NCBI GenBank assembly: GCA_945900705.1
Contig: CAMDKJ010000001.1
Location: 1 to 62,692, forward strand
Length of the DNA: 62,692 bases
Origin: Bifidobacterium breve
Lineage (GTDB): Bacteria > Actinomycetota > Actinomycetes > S36-B12
Direction: 5' to 3'
The stretch's first letter is position 1. Every line of letters begins with the position of its first letter. Under the pieces are notes generated by a model. It saw only the letters and a list, made by a program, of their open reading frames with translations, searched no databases and was not told where the DNA came from. Positions 51,538-59,556 of the stretch are shown in pieces. A program made the position numbers and the translations under genes.

Positions 51538-52446
51538 GTGCCAATAGTTCGCAGTATCTTCGAGCAGATTGCCAAGAACGATGCCCTCGGGGCGTTCATA
51601 GCAGGTACGCCGGTTGGCCGCGAGTTCGTGCACCGGGTTGCCGGGGGTGAGCAAGTCGAAGATGTAATTGAAGCAGCGCAACTTTTGGCCGACTCTGGAC
51701 GCCTCATTAGTTTGGAGCGTGCGTTCCGCGGCGACATCGAAGAGTCAGAGAGCACCTTGGTCTTTGCCGACTACGCAATGGCCGTGAGCGCGCTAGCTTC
51801 AACATCCTTAGCGCGCATCTCCGAGGTGGCAATTCTCCCGGAGTTCGTACTTGGTGGACGTTCCAGAGTCGCGCCGCTGAGGCAATTGTGCGCACAGGCG
51901 CAGGCCAGTCAAGTAGGTGTGATGATTGGGATGGGTCCCGCTGATTTGGTTGATGAGACGATTGATCTAGTTGGTGGATTACGCTCAGATGGCTTCGACG
52001 TTGGAGTGACGTTGCAGTCAGTGCTAAGACGTACCGAAATAGATTGCGAAACCTTCGGGGGTCGGGTGCGCCTTGTTAAAGGGGCACATAGCTCTGGCTC
52101 ACTTGATCGATTCGGCCCGGCGATAGAAGTGGACAAGTCGTATATCCGCTGCGCCAAAGCCCTGTTGAGAGCAAATGCTGAATCTGGTTTTGCCACCCAT
52201 GACCCCCGCCTAATTGAGATCATCCAGACGGTCGCCGCTCGGCTTCATCATGAAAAAGGCAGTTACGAGTTCGCCATGTATTACGGCCGCAGTTCGGGGT
52301 TGCAGCAGCGGTTGGTCGACGCGGGTGAGGCGGTTCGGGTGTATATCCCGTTCGGCCCGCAGTGGTTCGGCCGCCTCGTGGGAGGCTTGGCCGAAAGACC
52401 GTCCGGTTTACTCCCGGCGATCAGGTCGCTGCTGCCAGGTGCCTGA
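51538..52446 (+). CDS. Proline dehydrogenase
   Basis: Flavoenzyme that oxidises proline to pyrroline-5-carboxylate. The 302-residue TIM barrel is the short monofunctional type. The conserved RLVKGAHS, FATHDPRLI, YEFAMYYGRSSGLQQRL and VRVYIPFGPQWFGRLVGGLAERP provide FAD and substrate contacts. GTG 51538 begins the homologous region. It lies between a TetR gene and proC, whose product runs the opposite reaction, and no pyrroline-5-carboxylate dehydrogenase is nearby. Confidence 0.9.
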   Translation: MPIVRSIFEQIAKNDALGAFIAGTPVGREFVHRVAGGEQVEDVIEAAQLLADSGRLISLERAFRGDIEESESTLVFADYAMAVSALASTSLARISEVAILPEFVLGGRSRVAPLRQLCAQAQASQVGVMIGMGPADLVDETIDLVGGLRSDGFDVGVTLQSVLRRTEIDCETFGGRVRLVKGAHSSGSLDRFGPAIEVDKSYIRCAKALLRANAESGFATHDPRLIEIIQTVAARLHHEKGSYEFAMYYGRSSGLQQRLVDAGEAVRVYIPFGPQWFGRLVGGLAERPSGLLPAIRSLLPGA

Positions 52447-52471
52447 TAACCGTTTATCGAAAGGAAATGAC

Positions 52472-53269
52472 GTGACACGAATCGCGGTCCTTGGCGGCGG
52501 GGTGATGGGCGAGGCGCTAATCGTTGGCCTACAACACCAAATGAACCCTTCTCCGATTATCGTGGTCGCCGAAAAACGACCGGATCGATCGGCTGAGCTA
52601 ATTGACCGGTTTGGTGTGACGATTGCTGCTCCGGCTGACGCCGTAATTGATGCCGACGTGGTAATCATCGTGGTTAAGCCGCAGGACATCCGCGCGGTAG
52701 TAAATGAGATTGCAACTGGCGTGGCCGACGGCGCCTTGGTTATTTCCATTGCTGCCGGCATCACTACTTCGTCAATTGAAGAAGTAATCCCGCAAGCTAA
52801 TGTGGTGCGGGCAATGCCAAATACGCCGGCGCGAATTGAACTTGGGGTCACCGGGATTAGTGCAGGTGCCAATTGCGCTGCATCGGCCGCGACCCAAGCT
52901 GCGGGGTTACTGGCATCAGTTGGTACCGTCATTTTGGTGCCCGAAGATTTACAAGACGCAATAACCGCAGTTTCCGGCAGTGGCCCGGCATATGTTTTCT
53001 ATTTAGCTGAGGCCCTGATGGCTGGTGCGCTGGAGGTGGGGCTAAGTGCGAAAGATGCTCGAACCGCGGTGGTGCACACCCTGCTCGGCGCAGCCCACCT
53101 ACTTGAGGTAAGCCACGAAGAGCCAGCGGTGCTGCGCGGCAAGGTCACCTCACCCGGTGGCACCACCGCGGCGGCCATAGCGGTGTTGCAAGAGCATGAC
53201 GTCCTGGACACTTTCGTAGCGGCGATCAAAGCCGCACGGGATCGAAGCCAGGAGTTAGCTAGATCGTGA
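52472..53269 (+). CDS. proC: Pyrroline-5-carboxylate reductase
   Basis: Last step of proline biosynthesis, 265 residues. The NAD(P)-binding start RIAVLGGGVMGEALI, VIIVVKPQDI, VVRAMPNTPARIELGVTGIS, AVSGSGPAYVFYLAEAL and KVTSPGGTTAAAI are all typical. GTG 52472 has AAAGGAAA upstream; the longer frame runs inside the dehydrogenase gene. It follows the proline dehydrogenase stop by 25 bases. Actinobacteria commonly have proC ahead of the HTH-bS22 genes. Confidence 0.93.
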   Translation: MTRIAVLGGGVMGEALIVGLQHQMNPSPIIVVAEKRPDRSAELIDRFGVTIAAPADAVIDADVVIIVVKPQDIRAVVNEIATGVADGALVISIAAGITTSSIEEVIPQANVVRAMPNTPARIELGVTGISAGANCAASAATQAAGLLASVGTVILVPEDLQDAITAVSGSGPAYVFYLAEALMAGALEVGLSAKDARTAVVHTLLGAAHLLEVSHEEPAVLRGKVTSPGGTTAAAIAVLQEHDVLDTFVAAIKAARDRSQELARS

Positions 53270-53715
53270 GCAGACGGTTAGCCGTGCTCAGGTGGGTCGC
53301 GGTCGGTGGGGGAGGCTAATAATGGCGAGATCACCTGCCGCGGGCCTGGCCCCAACTAATTACCAAAGCCAGCGGCCACCGAGTGGATCCGTAGGCTGAA
53401 CTCCCAAAGCTGAACTCCCCAAGGTGGGTCCGAATGGCGGATTGGGGCACCCGGTGGCCCAATTCTTTCGCGAAGGGTTATCGCCCAAGTGGTGCGGTGG
53501 ACTAGGAGATAAGAGATTCCAGATCCATCTTTTTCCTAATTTGGGGGTTGGCGGCCGAAGCCGATGGCTGGGTATCACGACCGGGTCGAAATGATTTCTT
53601 TAGCAATTTGGCAAACCACCTTTCCCTGTGGCCCCGGGTGCCACTAGTGTTCGGTTTCTGATCACGCATCGGCAGGGGAGCCGAAGCGGACTACCTGCAG
53701 AAAGTTCGGTGCAAA
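53270..53715. other. Intergenic region between proC and the HTH gene
   Basis: About 445 bases without a credible gene. It holds a hairpin (53441-53463) and an 11-base direct repeat, GCTGAACTCCC at 53395 and 53409. The promoter of the HTH gene should lie near its 3' end. I see nothing tRNA-like. Confidence 0.55.
53441..53463 (+). terminator. Hairpin, possible proC terminator
   Basis: ATTGGGGCAC pairs with GTGGCCCAAT (one mismatch) around CCG, followed by TCTTT. Confidence 0.4.
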
Positions 53716-53922
53716 ATGACCAGTAACGTCGAGCGCGGCTTTGCCGAGGTTCGCTTCCTGACCGTTGCCGAGGTTGCCTCGGTAATGCGGGTTTCGAAGA
53801 TGACCGTTTATCGATTGGTGCACGGCGGTGAGCTCCCCGCGGTCCGCGTTGGCCGCTCCTTCCGGGTGCCAGAGCAGGCCGTCCACGACTACCTTCGGGA
53901 CTCCTTCGTGGAGACCGCCTGA
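53716..53922 (+). CDS. Excisionase-type helix-turn-helix protein (BldC-like)
   Basis: A 68-residue MerR-like DNA-binding protein. FLTVAEVASVMRVSKMTVYR is the helix-turn-helix, and LVHGGELPAVRVGRSFRVPE is the wing, as in actinobacterial BldC and similar developmental or housekeeping regulators. No integrase or phage gene is present, so it is not a real excisionase. It is followed by bS22 and the epimerase, the standard actinobacterial order. Confidence 0.88.
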   Translation: MTSNVERGFAEVRFLTVAEVASVMRVSKMTVYRLVHGGELPAVRVGRSFRVPEQAVHDYLRDSFVETA

Positions 53923-54007
53923 GGCTCCAGATAGGCTGCAGGTTGCTGGTGCGCGTTCCTGGGATTCCTGAACGCATTTTTCGAACGGCGAACGCGAGGA
54001 TTTTTTA

Positions 54008-54106
54008 ATGGGCTCAGTGGTAAAGAAGCGCCGCAAGCGGATGGCAAAGAAGAAGCACCGCAAACTGCTGCGCCGTACCCGAGTTCAGCGCCGCAACAAG
54101 GGCTAG
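54008..54106 (+). CDS. Small ribosomal protein bS22 (AURKAIP1/COX24 domain)
   Basis: A 32-residue, highly basic protein: MGSVVKKRRKRMAKKKHRK, then LLRRTRVQRRNKG. It matches the tiny 30S subunit protein bS22 seen in mycobacterial ribosomes. ATG 54008 has GAGGA seven bases upstream, separated by a T run. Most gene finders miss it because of its length. It is placed between the BldC-like gene and the epimerase, as in other actinobacteria. Confidence 0.88.
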   Translation: MGSVVKKRRKRMAKKKHRKLLRRTRVQRRNKG

Positions 54107-54155
54107 TCTGGCCCCGGTAACAAGTCACCGCGATCAGCCAGCTAGGGGGTCGGTA

Positions 54156-55115
54156 ATGGGGCGCATAGTCCTAGTCACCGGTGTCTCGCGTTATCTCGGT
54201 GGGCAAATTGCCCGAATCCTCGCTAAGGATCCGAGTATTGATCAGGTCATCGGTGTTGACGTAGTACCGCCGAAAGTTAAGTTGGCGCAGATGCAGTTCG
54301 TCCGCGCCGATATCCGAAACCCAGTTATTGCCAAAGTCCTTGGCGAGGCCGGCGTCGACACCGTGGTCCACATGGGGGTGATTGCTACCTCGAGGCAGGC
54401 CGGTGGTCGGGCGACCATGAAAGAAATCAACGTCATCGGCACGATGCAGTTACTCGCGGCCTGTCAGCGCACCCCTAGCGTCAAGGCATTAGTTGTGAAG
54501 TCGTCAGCTTCGGTATATGGAAGTGGGCCAAAGGACCCAGCGATGTTCACCGAAGAGATGCAGCCTCGGCATACCCCGCGGTCAGGGTGGGCGAAAGACT
54601 CGGTTGAGGTGGAGGGATTCGTACGCGGTTTTGCGCGCCGACGGCCAGATGTGGCCGTCACCACTTTGCGGTTCGCGAACATCATTGGCCCTGGTATCGA
54701 TACGGCGATGACCACCTATTTTTCGCTACCGGTGATACCGACGGTGTTGGGGTTTGATGCTCGGTTGCAATTCATTCATGAAGATGACGGCCTTGAGTTC
54801 GTTAAGCGTGCCGTGTTGGGTAGTTATGCCGGGACTTTCAATGTCGCGGGCAGCGGCATTTTGATGCTGTCTCAGGCGATCCGTCGAACAGGCCACAAAC
54901 GCGTTTCACTTCCGGAGTTTTTGTTCATGCCGGTCGGCCGCAGCATTAGCAGTGCTGGGCTAATTGATTTCACCACCGAACAGGTGCGTTACTTGACTTT
55001 TGGCAGGGTACTTGACACCTCTCTTGCCCAAACGACTTTTGGGCACACTCCGATGTATTCAACTCCGCAAGCATTCGCGAGTTTTCTTGCTCGACGCGAG
55101 GTGTCAGTTGCCTAA
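54156..55115 (+). CDS. NAD-dependent epimerase/dehydratase (extended SDR)
   Basis: A 319-residue Rossmann-fold protein of the UDP-glucose epimerase-like group. IVLVTGVSRYLGGQIARIL binds NAD, DVVPPKVKLAQMQFVRADIR and DTVVHMG follow, then KSSASVYGSGPKDP. The catalytic Tyr of the usual YxxxK is replaced: the aligned stretch reads TPRSGWAKDSVEVE, with Trp-Ala-Lys in that place. Activity may therefore be altered. ATG 54156 follows AGGGGG. The acyltransferase start lies inside its 3' end. Confidence 0.82.
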   Translation: MGRIVLVTGVSRYLGGQIARILAKDPSIDQVIGVDVVPPKVKLAQMQFVRADIRNPVIAKVLGEAGVDTVVHMGVIATSRQAGGRATMKEINVIGTMQLLAACQRTPSVKALVVKSSASVYGSGPKDPAMFTEEMQPRHTPRSGWAKDSVEVEGFVRGFARRRPDVAVTTLRFANIIGPGIDTAMTTYFSLPVIPTVLGFDARLQFIHEDDGLEFVKRAVLGSYAGTFNVAGSGILMLSQAIRRTGHKRVSLPEFLFMPVGRSISSAGLIDFTTEQVRYLTFGRVLDTSLAQTTFGHTPMYSTPQAFASFLARREVSVA

Positions 55116-56019
55116 CGCAAAAATAATTCCGATTCACGGGGACGACCCGATCGTCCCGCGCCTTGTTGCAGACCTTGAGCCAGATGTAATGGCACGCCTG
55201 ATGGAGTTCTGGGAATTCTTGCAGCGCAGGCTAGCCGGAGATTATTCAGTTGACGATTTTGGTTTTGATCCGGAGTTCAACGACAAGGTACTGATGGCCT
55301 TGGTGCGTCCGATCTACAAGTCTTGGTTTCGCGTTGAAGCGTCTGGCCTCGAAAATGTACCGGACGAAACCGGGGCATTGGTGGTGGCGAATCATTCCGG
55401 TGTTATCGCCTTTGATGCGGTTATGACACAACTGGCACTCCTAGATGAGCATCCCGCCCATCGCCATCTACGCATGCTCGGATCAGACCTCGTGTTCCAG
55501 AGCCCGTTCCTGGGTGAGATCGCCCGAAAGGCAGGGCACACCTTGGCCTGCCATCCCGATGCGGAGCGCCTATTAGGTGATGGCGAGATTGTGGGCGTTT
55601 GGCCGGAGGGCTACAAGGGCATTGGCAAACCATTTGCTGAACGCTACAAACTGCAGCGTTTCGGCCGCGGCGGTTTTGTAGCAGCGGCACTTCGGACGAA
55701 GACCCCAATCATTCCGACCGCCATTGTAGGCGCCGAAGAAACGTACCCGATGATCGCGAATGCGACCGTAGTTGCTCGGCTACTTGGTTTGCCGTACTTC
55801 CCGATTACGCCGACTTTCCCACTACTTGGCCCACTTGGATTGATCCCACTGCCGAGTAAGTGGTTCATTCACTTTGGTGAACCAATTTACACCGACCAAT
55901 TTCCAGAAAATGCTGCTGACGACCCGATGCTGGTATTTGACTTGACCGATCAGGTTCGTGAGCAAATTCAGCAGACTCTTTATCGACTCCTGATGCAGCG
56001 CACTTCGGTTTTCGGCTAG
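55108..56019 (+). CDS. Lysophospholipid acyltransferase (PlsC family)
   Basis: A 303-residue membrane-associated acyltransferase. The catalytic motif VVANHSGVIAFD is of NHSG type, a variant of NHxxxxD found in actinobacterial homologues. VGVWPEGYKGIGKPF and IIPTAIVGAEETYP are the later PlsC motifs. It probably acylates a glycerophosphate or wall lipid. TTG 55108 has GAGGTG upstream and overlaps the epimerase stop by eight bases. The last four bases overlap the convergent HAD gene. Confidence 0.85.
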   Translation: MPNAKIIPIHGDDPIVPRLVADLEPDVMARLMEFWEFLQRRLAGDYSVDDFGFDPEFNDKVLMALVRPIYKSWFRVEASGLENVPDETGALVVANHSGVIAFDAVMTQLALLDEHPAHRHLRMLGSDLVFQSPFLGEIARKAGHTLACHPDAERLLGDGEIVGVWPEGYKGIGKPFAERYKLQRFGRGGFVAAALRTKTPIIPTAIVGAEETYPMIANATVVARLLGLPYFPITPTFPLLGPLGLIPLPSKWFIHFGEPIYTDQFPENAADDPMLVFDLTDQVREQIQQTLYRLLMQRTSVFG

Positions 56020-56912
56020 CGCTTGCGCCGGCCTATTGCGTAACCGATGGCCAAGCCGAACGCAATGCCACCCGCCACTGACAAACCTGGTGCGGAGTAC
56101 TCCTTGATCTGCGCGCGCCGGCGAAAATCCCGTATCACCCAATTATTTTCGCGAGCATGTGCCCGCAGGGTTGAGTCAGGATTAACAGCGACGGGATTGC
56201 CCACGGCTGAAAGCATTGGAATGTCATTTGATGAATCCGAGTATGCGGAGCAGGCGCTGAGGTCTAGGCCTTCGCGGGCTGCGAGAGATCTGATGGCTTC
56301 AGATTTTGCCAGGCCGTGCAGCGGGGGCCCGTTTAGCCGGCCGGTGTATATCCCGTTCTTGACTTCCGAAACCGTGCCTAGTGCACCGGTAAGACCTAAA
56401 CGTCGCGCCACCATGGTTGCCAGTTCAACCGGGGTCGCGGTTACGAGCCAGACTTGCTGCCCGGCATCAAGATGGGCTTGGGCAAGCGCCAGCGATCCGG
56501 GGATGAGTTTGTCGACCATGCTCTCGTCGAAGATCGCTTCGCCGAAAGCATTTAGTTCTTCGACACTTCGTCCTTGCACGAACGAGAGCGCGGCCTCGGT
56601 AACCGAAGCTATATCTTCGAGATCCTCGGACCCGCTGACCACAAACTTCACTTGCTTGACGGCGAAGCCAGCGATCTCCGGCATCGTGAAATATTTGCGT
56701 TTGGCTAAGCCGACGGCAAAGTGGAACACACTCGCCCCGCGGATGATCGTGTTATCGAGATCGAAGAAGGCAGCGCTGTGCGCCTGCCCGTGCGGGCTAG
56801 ACGACTCCTTCCCCGCTTTAGCCGAAGCCTCGCCGGCACGGCGATAGGCCGAGAGCACATCGAGGTTTCCGGTTTGGGTCGTGGGCGCTGCGGGCGGATC
56901 CGGTGCCGTCAT
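56016..56912 (-). CDS. HAD-IB family phosphatase
   Basis: A 298-residue haloacid-dehalogenase hydrolase, SerB/CicA-like. Motif I is AAFFDLDNTIIRGAS, motif II is VWLVTATPVE, and motif III/IV is ACSAYSDSSNDIPMLSAVG. The C-terminal hydrophobic stretch SVAGGIAFGLAIGYAIGRRKR could anchor it to the membrane. ATG 56912 has TACGCT six bases upstream. It is paired with the PlsC-like gene, as is common in actinobacteria, which suggests a phospholipid substrate. Confidence 0.85.
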   Translation of the reverse strand: MTAPDPPAAPTTQTGNLDVLSAYRRAGEASAKAGKESSSPHGQAHSAAFFDLDNTIIRGASVFHFAVGLAKRKYFTMPEIAGFAVKQVKFVVSGSEDLEDIASVTEAALSFVQGRSVEELNAFGEAIFDESMVDKLIPGSLALAQAHLDAGQQVWLVTATPVELATMVARRLGLTGALGTVSEVKNGIYTGRLNGPPLHGLAKSEAIRSLAAREGLDLSACSAYSDSSNDIPMLSAVGNPVAVNPDSTLRAHARENNWVIRDFRRRAQIKEYSAPGLSVAGGIAFGLAIGYAIGRRKR

Positions 56913-56918
56913 AGGCTG

Positions 56919-56924
56919 AGCGTA
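56919..56924 (-). promoter_or_regulatory. -10 box (TACGCT) of a leaderless promoter for the HAD phosphatase
   Basis: On the minus strand TACGCT is followed by CAGCCT and ATG 56912. Confidence 0.5.
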
Positions 56925-56968
56925 CCTAGGGGAGCGGCTCCTGCACAGGCATGGAGGGAGGAGTTGGC

Positions 56969-58492
56969 ATGACACCGAACTCCAACGTGGCTGAATTTGT
57001 CCGAAATTCGGCACGCAATTACCCAACCCAAGTTGCCGTCATTGATTCAGATCGGACCTTGACTTGGGCAGAACTTGATGCGCAGATTGATGCATTCGCG
57101 TGCGGTCTAATACAGCGCGGTTTGCACGCGGGTGAACGGGTAGCTGGTCTTCTTGGTAACTCAGCTGATTTTGTCGTTGCATATTTCGGTATCTTGCGCG
57201 CCGGCCTTGTTGCTGTTCCACTCAACCCGGCCTACACGGCGCCGGAGATCGCGCTACTAATAGCTGATTCGGGTGCGCGACTCTTGCTCGTAGACGAAGG
57301 CACTGCGGCTACCGCCAACGCGGCAACGGCATCACTTGCGGCATGCGAAGTGATTGTCTTGGGAAGCAGACCCTGGCTGGAAATCCTCGAAACTGGTTCG
57401 CAACTGGTACTCGCCGAGCAAGTCACCCCGACGAATGCACTAGCACTTCTGCTTTTTACCGCAGGCACCAGTGGGCGCCCAAAGGGGGCAATGCTCACTC
57501 ACGGCGCCCTACGTGCGAATGTCGAGATGATTAGGTCATTGCAGGATCCACCCGCGGTGCAGCACAGTGATGTAGTACTGCTCGTACTGCCAATGTTCCA
57601 CGTTTACGGGCTCAATGCCGCACTTGGCTTAGCGGCATCGGCCGGGGCAACTTGCGTAGTACTAGATCGCTTTGACCCGGTCGGTAGCCTTGAAGTCATC
57701 ACTAAGCACGGGGTCACTACCGTCGCTGGTGCACCCGGCATGTATCAGGCCTGGTGTCAGGTACCCGCTGCCCGCGAAGCCCTTGCCGGTGTTCGACTAT
57801 TCACCAGTGGTGGTTCACCGTTGCCACCTCGAGTATTCGAAGAGTTTGCCGCGACCACCGGCCAAGAAATCTTTGAAGGCTATGGCATGACCGAAACTGC
57901 CCCGGTCGTCGCGACAACTTTGGTCTCGGGCGTGCCCAAGCCCGGTTCAGTTGGTCGGCCGTTGCCCGGGGTGCAGGTGCGGTTGGTCCATGATGAAGGT
58001 TCTGACTCTGGGTCCGACGCCGAAGAAGGGGATCCGGGTGAGATGTGGGTTCGAGGTTCATCGGTATTTAGTGGCTATTGGCCGGATGGGGTTGGCGGGT
58101 CCGACTCTGACGGCTGGTTCCGTTCCGGTGACATCGCATTCTTCGACGCGGATGGGGACCTACATATTGTTGATCGCCGACGTGAAGTGATTTTGGTTAG
58201 CGGCTTCAATGTTTATCCACGTGAAATCGAAGTTGCCATTGATTCGATGGATGCGGTAGCTGAAGTTGCCGTGATCGGAGTGCCGGACGACGCGACCGGC
58301 GAGGCAGTTACGGCGCTCGTGGTTGCAGTTCCGGGCGTGGCACTTTCGGTAGGAGATGTGGCTGCGTATTGCGCCGAGCGGCTGGCGCGGTTTAAATGTC
58401 CATCGGTGATTCGAATTGTTGATGCGCTTCCACACTCGGCAACCGGCAAGGTGGCTAAAGGCCGACTTCGTGAGGTTTATGGAGATGAGTGA
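56969..58492 (+). CDS. Acyl-CoA synthetase (AMP-forming, FadD-like)
   Basis: A 507-residue adenylate-forming ligase that activates a fatty or aromatic acid to its CoA thioester. The P-loop LLFTAGTSGRPKGAMLTH is complete. VLPMFHVYGLNAALG, the adenine motif EGYGMTETAPV, SDGWFRSGDI, the hinge VDRRREVILVSGFNVYPREI, and the catalytic Lys in SATGKVAKGRL follow. ATG 56969 has GGAGGAG upstream. The substrate chain length is not visible. Confidence 0.9.
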   Translation: MTPNSNVAEFVRNSARNYPTQVAVIDSDRTLTWAELDAQIDAFACGLIQRGLHAGERVAGLLGNSADFVVAYFGILRAGLVAVPLNPAYTAPEIALLIADSGARLLLVDEGTAATANAATASLAACEVIVLGSRPWLEILETGSQLVLAEQVTPTNALALLLFTAGTSGRPKGAMLTHGALRANVEMIRSLQDPPAVQHSDVVLLVLPMFHVYGLNAALGLAASAGATCVVLDRFDPVGSLEVITKHGVTTVAGAPGMYQAWCQVPAAREALAGVRLFTSGGSPLPPRVFEEFAATTGQEIFEGYGMTETAPVVATTLVSGVPKPGSVGRPLPGVQVRLVHDEGSDSGSDAEEGDPGEMWVRGSSVFSGYWPDGVGGSDSDGWFRSGDIAFFDADGDLHIVDRRREVILVSGFNVYPREIEVAIDSMDAVAEVAVIGVPDDATGEAVTALVVAVPGVALSVGDVAAYCAERLARFKCPSVIRIVDALPHSATGKVAKGRLREVYGDE

Positions 58493-58513
58493 CAAGTGCT
58501 CACTTGACCCTTC

Positions 58514-58747
58514 ATGAACGTCACAATTGTCGGCAAGCCGGGCTGTCACCTATGTGATGAGGCCCGGGTAATCGTTGAGCAGGTGTGCGCGGAGACCGGT
58601 GCGACCTGGGATGAAGTGTCAGTCTTGGAGGATGTCGCCCTCTTTGATTCTTATTGGGAGAAGATCCCGGTGTTGCTCATTGATGGGGCTGTTCACGATT
58701 TCTGGATAGTAGATCCGGACCGGTTACGCAGAGTTTTATCCCGATAA
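58514..58747 (+). CDS. Glutaredoxin-like protein
   Basis: A 77-residue thioredoxin-fold protein. GKPGCHLCDEARVIV carries the CxxC site with a Leu in the third position, and EKIPVLLIDG supplies the cis-Pro. The family (DUF836-like glutaredoxins) regularly precedes rex in actinobacteria. Its partner may be mycothiol or a redox regulator. ATG 58514 is 22 bases behind the acyl-CoA ligase stop. Confidence 0.87.
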   Translation: MNVTIVGKPGCHLCDEARVIVEQVCAETGATWDEVSVLEDVALFDSYWEKIPVLLIDGAVHDFWIVDPDRLRRVLSR

Positions 58748-58748
58748 T

Positions 58749-58764
58749 CGGACGCAAGTGTCCG
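58749..58764. promoter_or_regulatory. Short inverted repeat CGGAC-N6-GTCCG before the rex promoter
   Basis: A perfect 5+5 palindrome right behind the glutaredoxin stop and eight bases before the rex -35 box. It could be an operator or a weak hairpin. Confidence 0.3.
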
Positions 58765-58771
58765 CTCAACT

Positions 58772-58800
58772 TTGTGAAGTCGGGAACTAATGCCTACTCT
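58772..58800 (+). promoter_or_regulatory. Candidate rex promoter with a Rex half-site over -35
   Basis: TTGTGA (58772-58777) and TACTCT (58795-58800) are spaced by 17 bases. The -35 is part of TTGTGAA, one half of the Rex operator TTGTGAA-N6-TTCACAA; the other half is degenerate. This fits autoregulation by NADH/NAD, inferred only. Confidence 0.45.
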
Positions 58801-58845
58801 TAGGGCACCTCGTCGAATGCGGCGGGGCTTCCCAGCAGGAGCAAC

Positions 58846-59556
58846 GTGTCAATCTCCCTCGGCAAAGGTCGGCCCCGTGAGGCCGGTCGTGGTATTCCAG
58901 ATGCCACGGTAGCCCGGCTACCGGTTTACCACCGCGTGTTGGTTTCCCTGAGCGAGGCCGGGGTGCAGACGGTTTCCTCCGAGGCACTGGCCGCTAAATG
59001 CGGGGTTAGCTCGGCTAAATTTCGCAAGGACCTTTCATATTTAGGCTCGTACGGCACCCGTGGGGTTGGCTACGACGTCTCGTACTTGACCTACCACATC
59101 AGCCGTGAGTTGGGCTCCGCGCAGCCTTGGGGCGTAGTAATCGTGGGCGTTGGCAATTTAGGTCGGGCGTTGATTTCCTATCGGGGATTTACTTCACGTG
59201 GTTTTGCCATCGTGGGCCTAGTCGATAATCATCCTGACGTAATAGGCGAAAGCATTACGACCAGTGAGCTCGGCAATCTCGTAGCATTGAAAGTTCGCCC
59301 CCTTGTCGAACTCGAGACCATCGTGGGCGCGACCAAAGCCCAAATCGGGGTGATTGCCACTCCGGCGGATTGTGCCCAAGGGGTATGTGACCGACTCGTG
59401 GCCTCCGGGATTCGCAGCATCTTGAATTTCGCGCCGGTGGTCCTCGAAGTCCCCAACACAGTTGAGGTACGCAAAGTTGATCTCGCGGTTGAATTGCAGA
59501 TTCTCGCATTCCACGAGCAACGCCGTGGCTATGAGCCGGAGGCGATGAACGCATGA
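58846..59556 (+). CDS. rex: Redox-sensing transcriptional repressor Rex
   Basis: NADH/NAD-sensing repressor of respiratory genes, 236 residues. The winged helix contains ARLPVYHRVL, VSSEALAAKCGVSSAKFRKDLSYLG and GTRGVGYDV. The Rossmann domain has VIVGVGNLGRALISY. The gene starts at GTG 58846. The stop overlaps the CobA-HemD start by four bases. In Streptomyces rex is followed by hemA and hemC; here they are absent. Confidence 0.94.
   Translation: MSISLGKGRPREAGRGIPDATVARLPVYHRVLVSLSEAGVQTVSSEALAAKCGVSSAKFRKDLSYLGSYGTRGVGYDVSYLTYHISRELGSAQPWGVVIVGVGNLGRALISYRGFTSRGFAIVGLVDNHPDVIGESITTSELGNLVALKVRPLVELETIVGATKAQIGVIATPADCAQGVCDRLVASGIRSILNFAPVVLEVPNTVEVRKVDLAVELQILAFHEQRRGYEPEAMNA

Noticed and set aside
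53716..53922. Phage excisionase
   Set aside because: There is no integrase, attachment site or other phage gene. The neighbours bS22 and the epimerase identify the chromosomal BldC-like gene.
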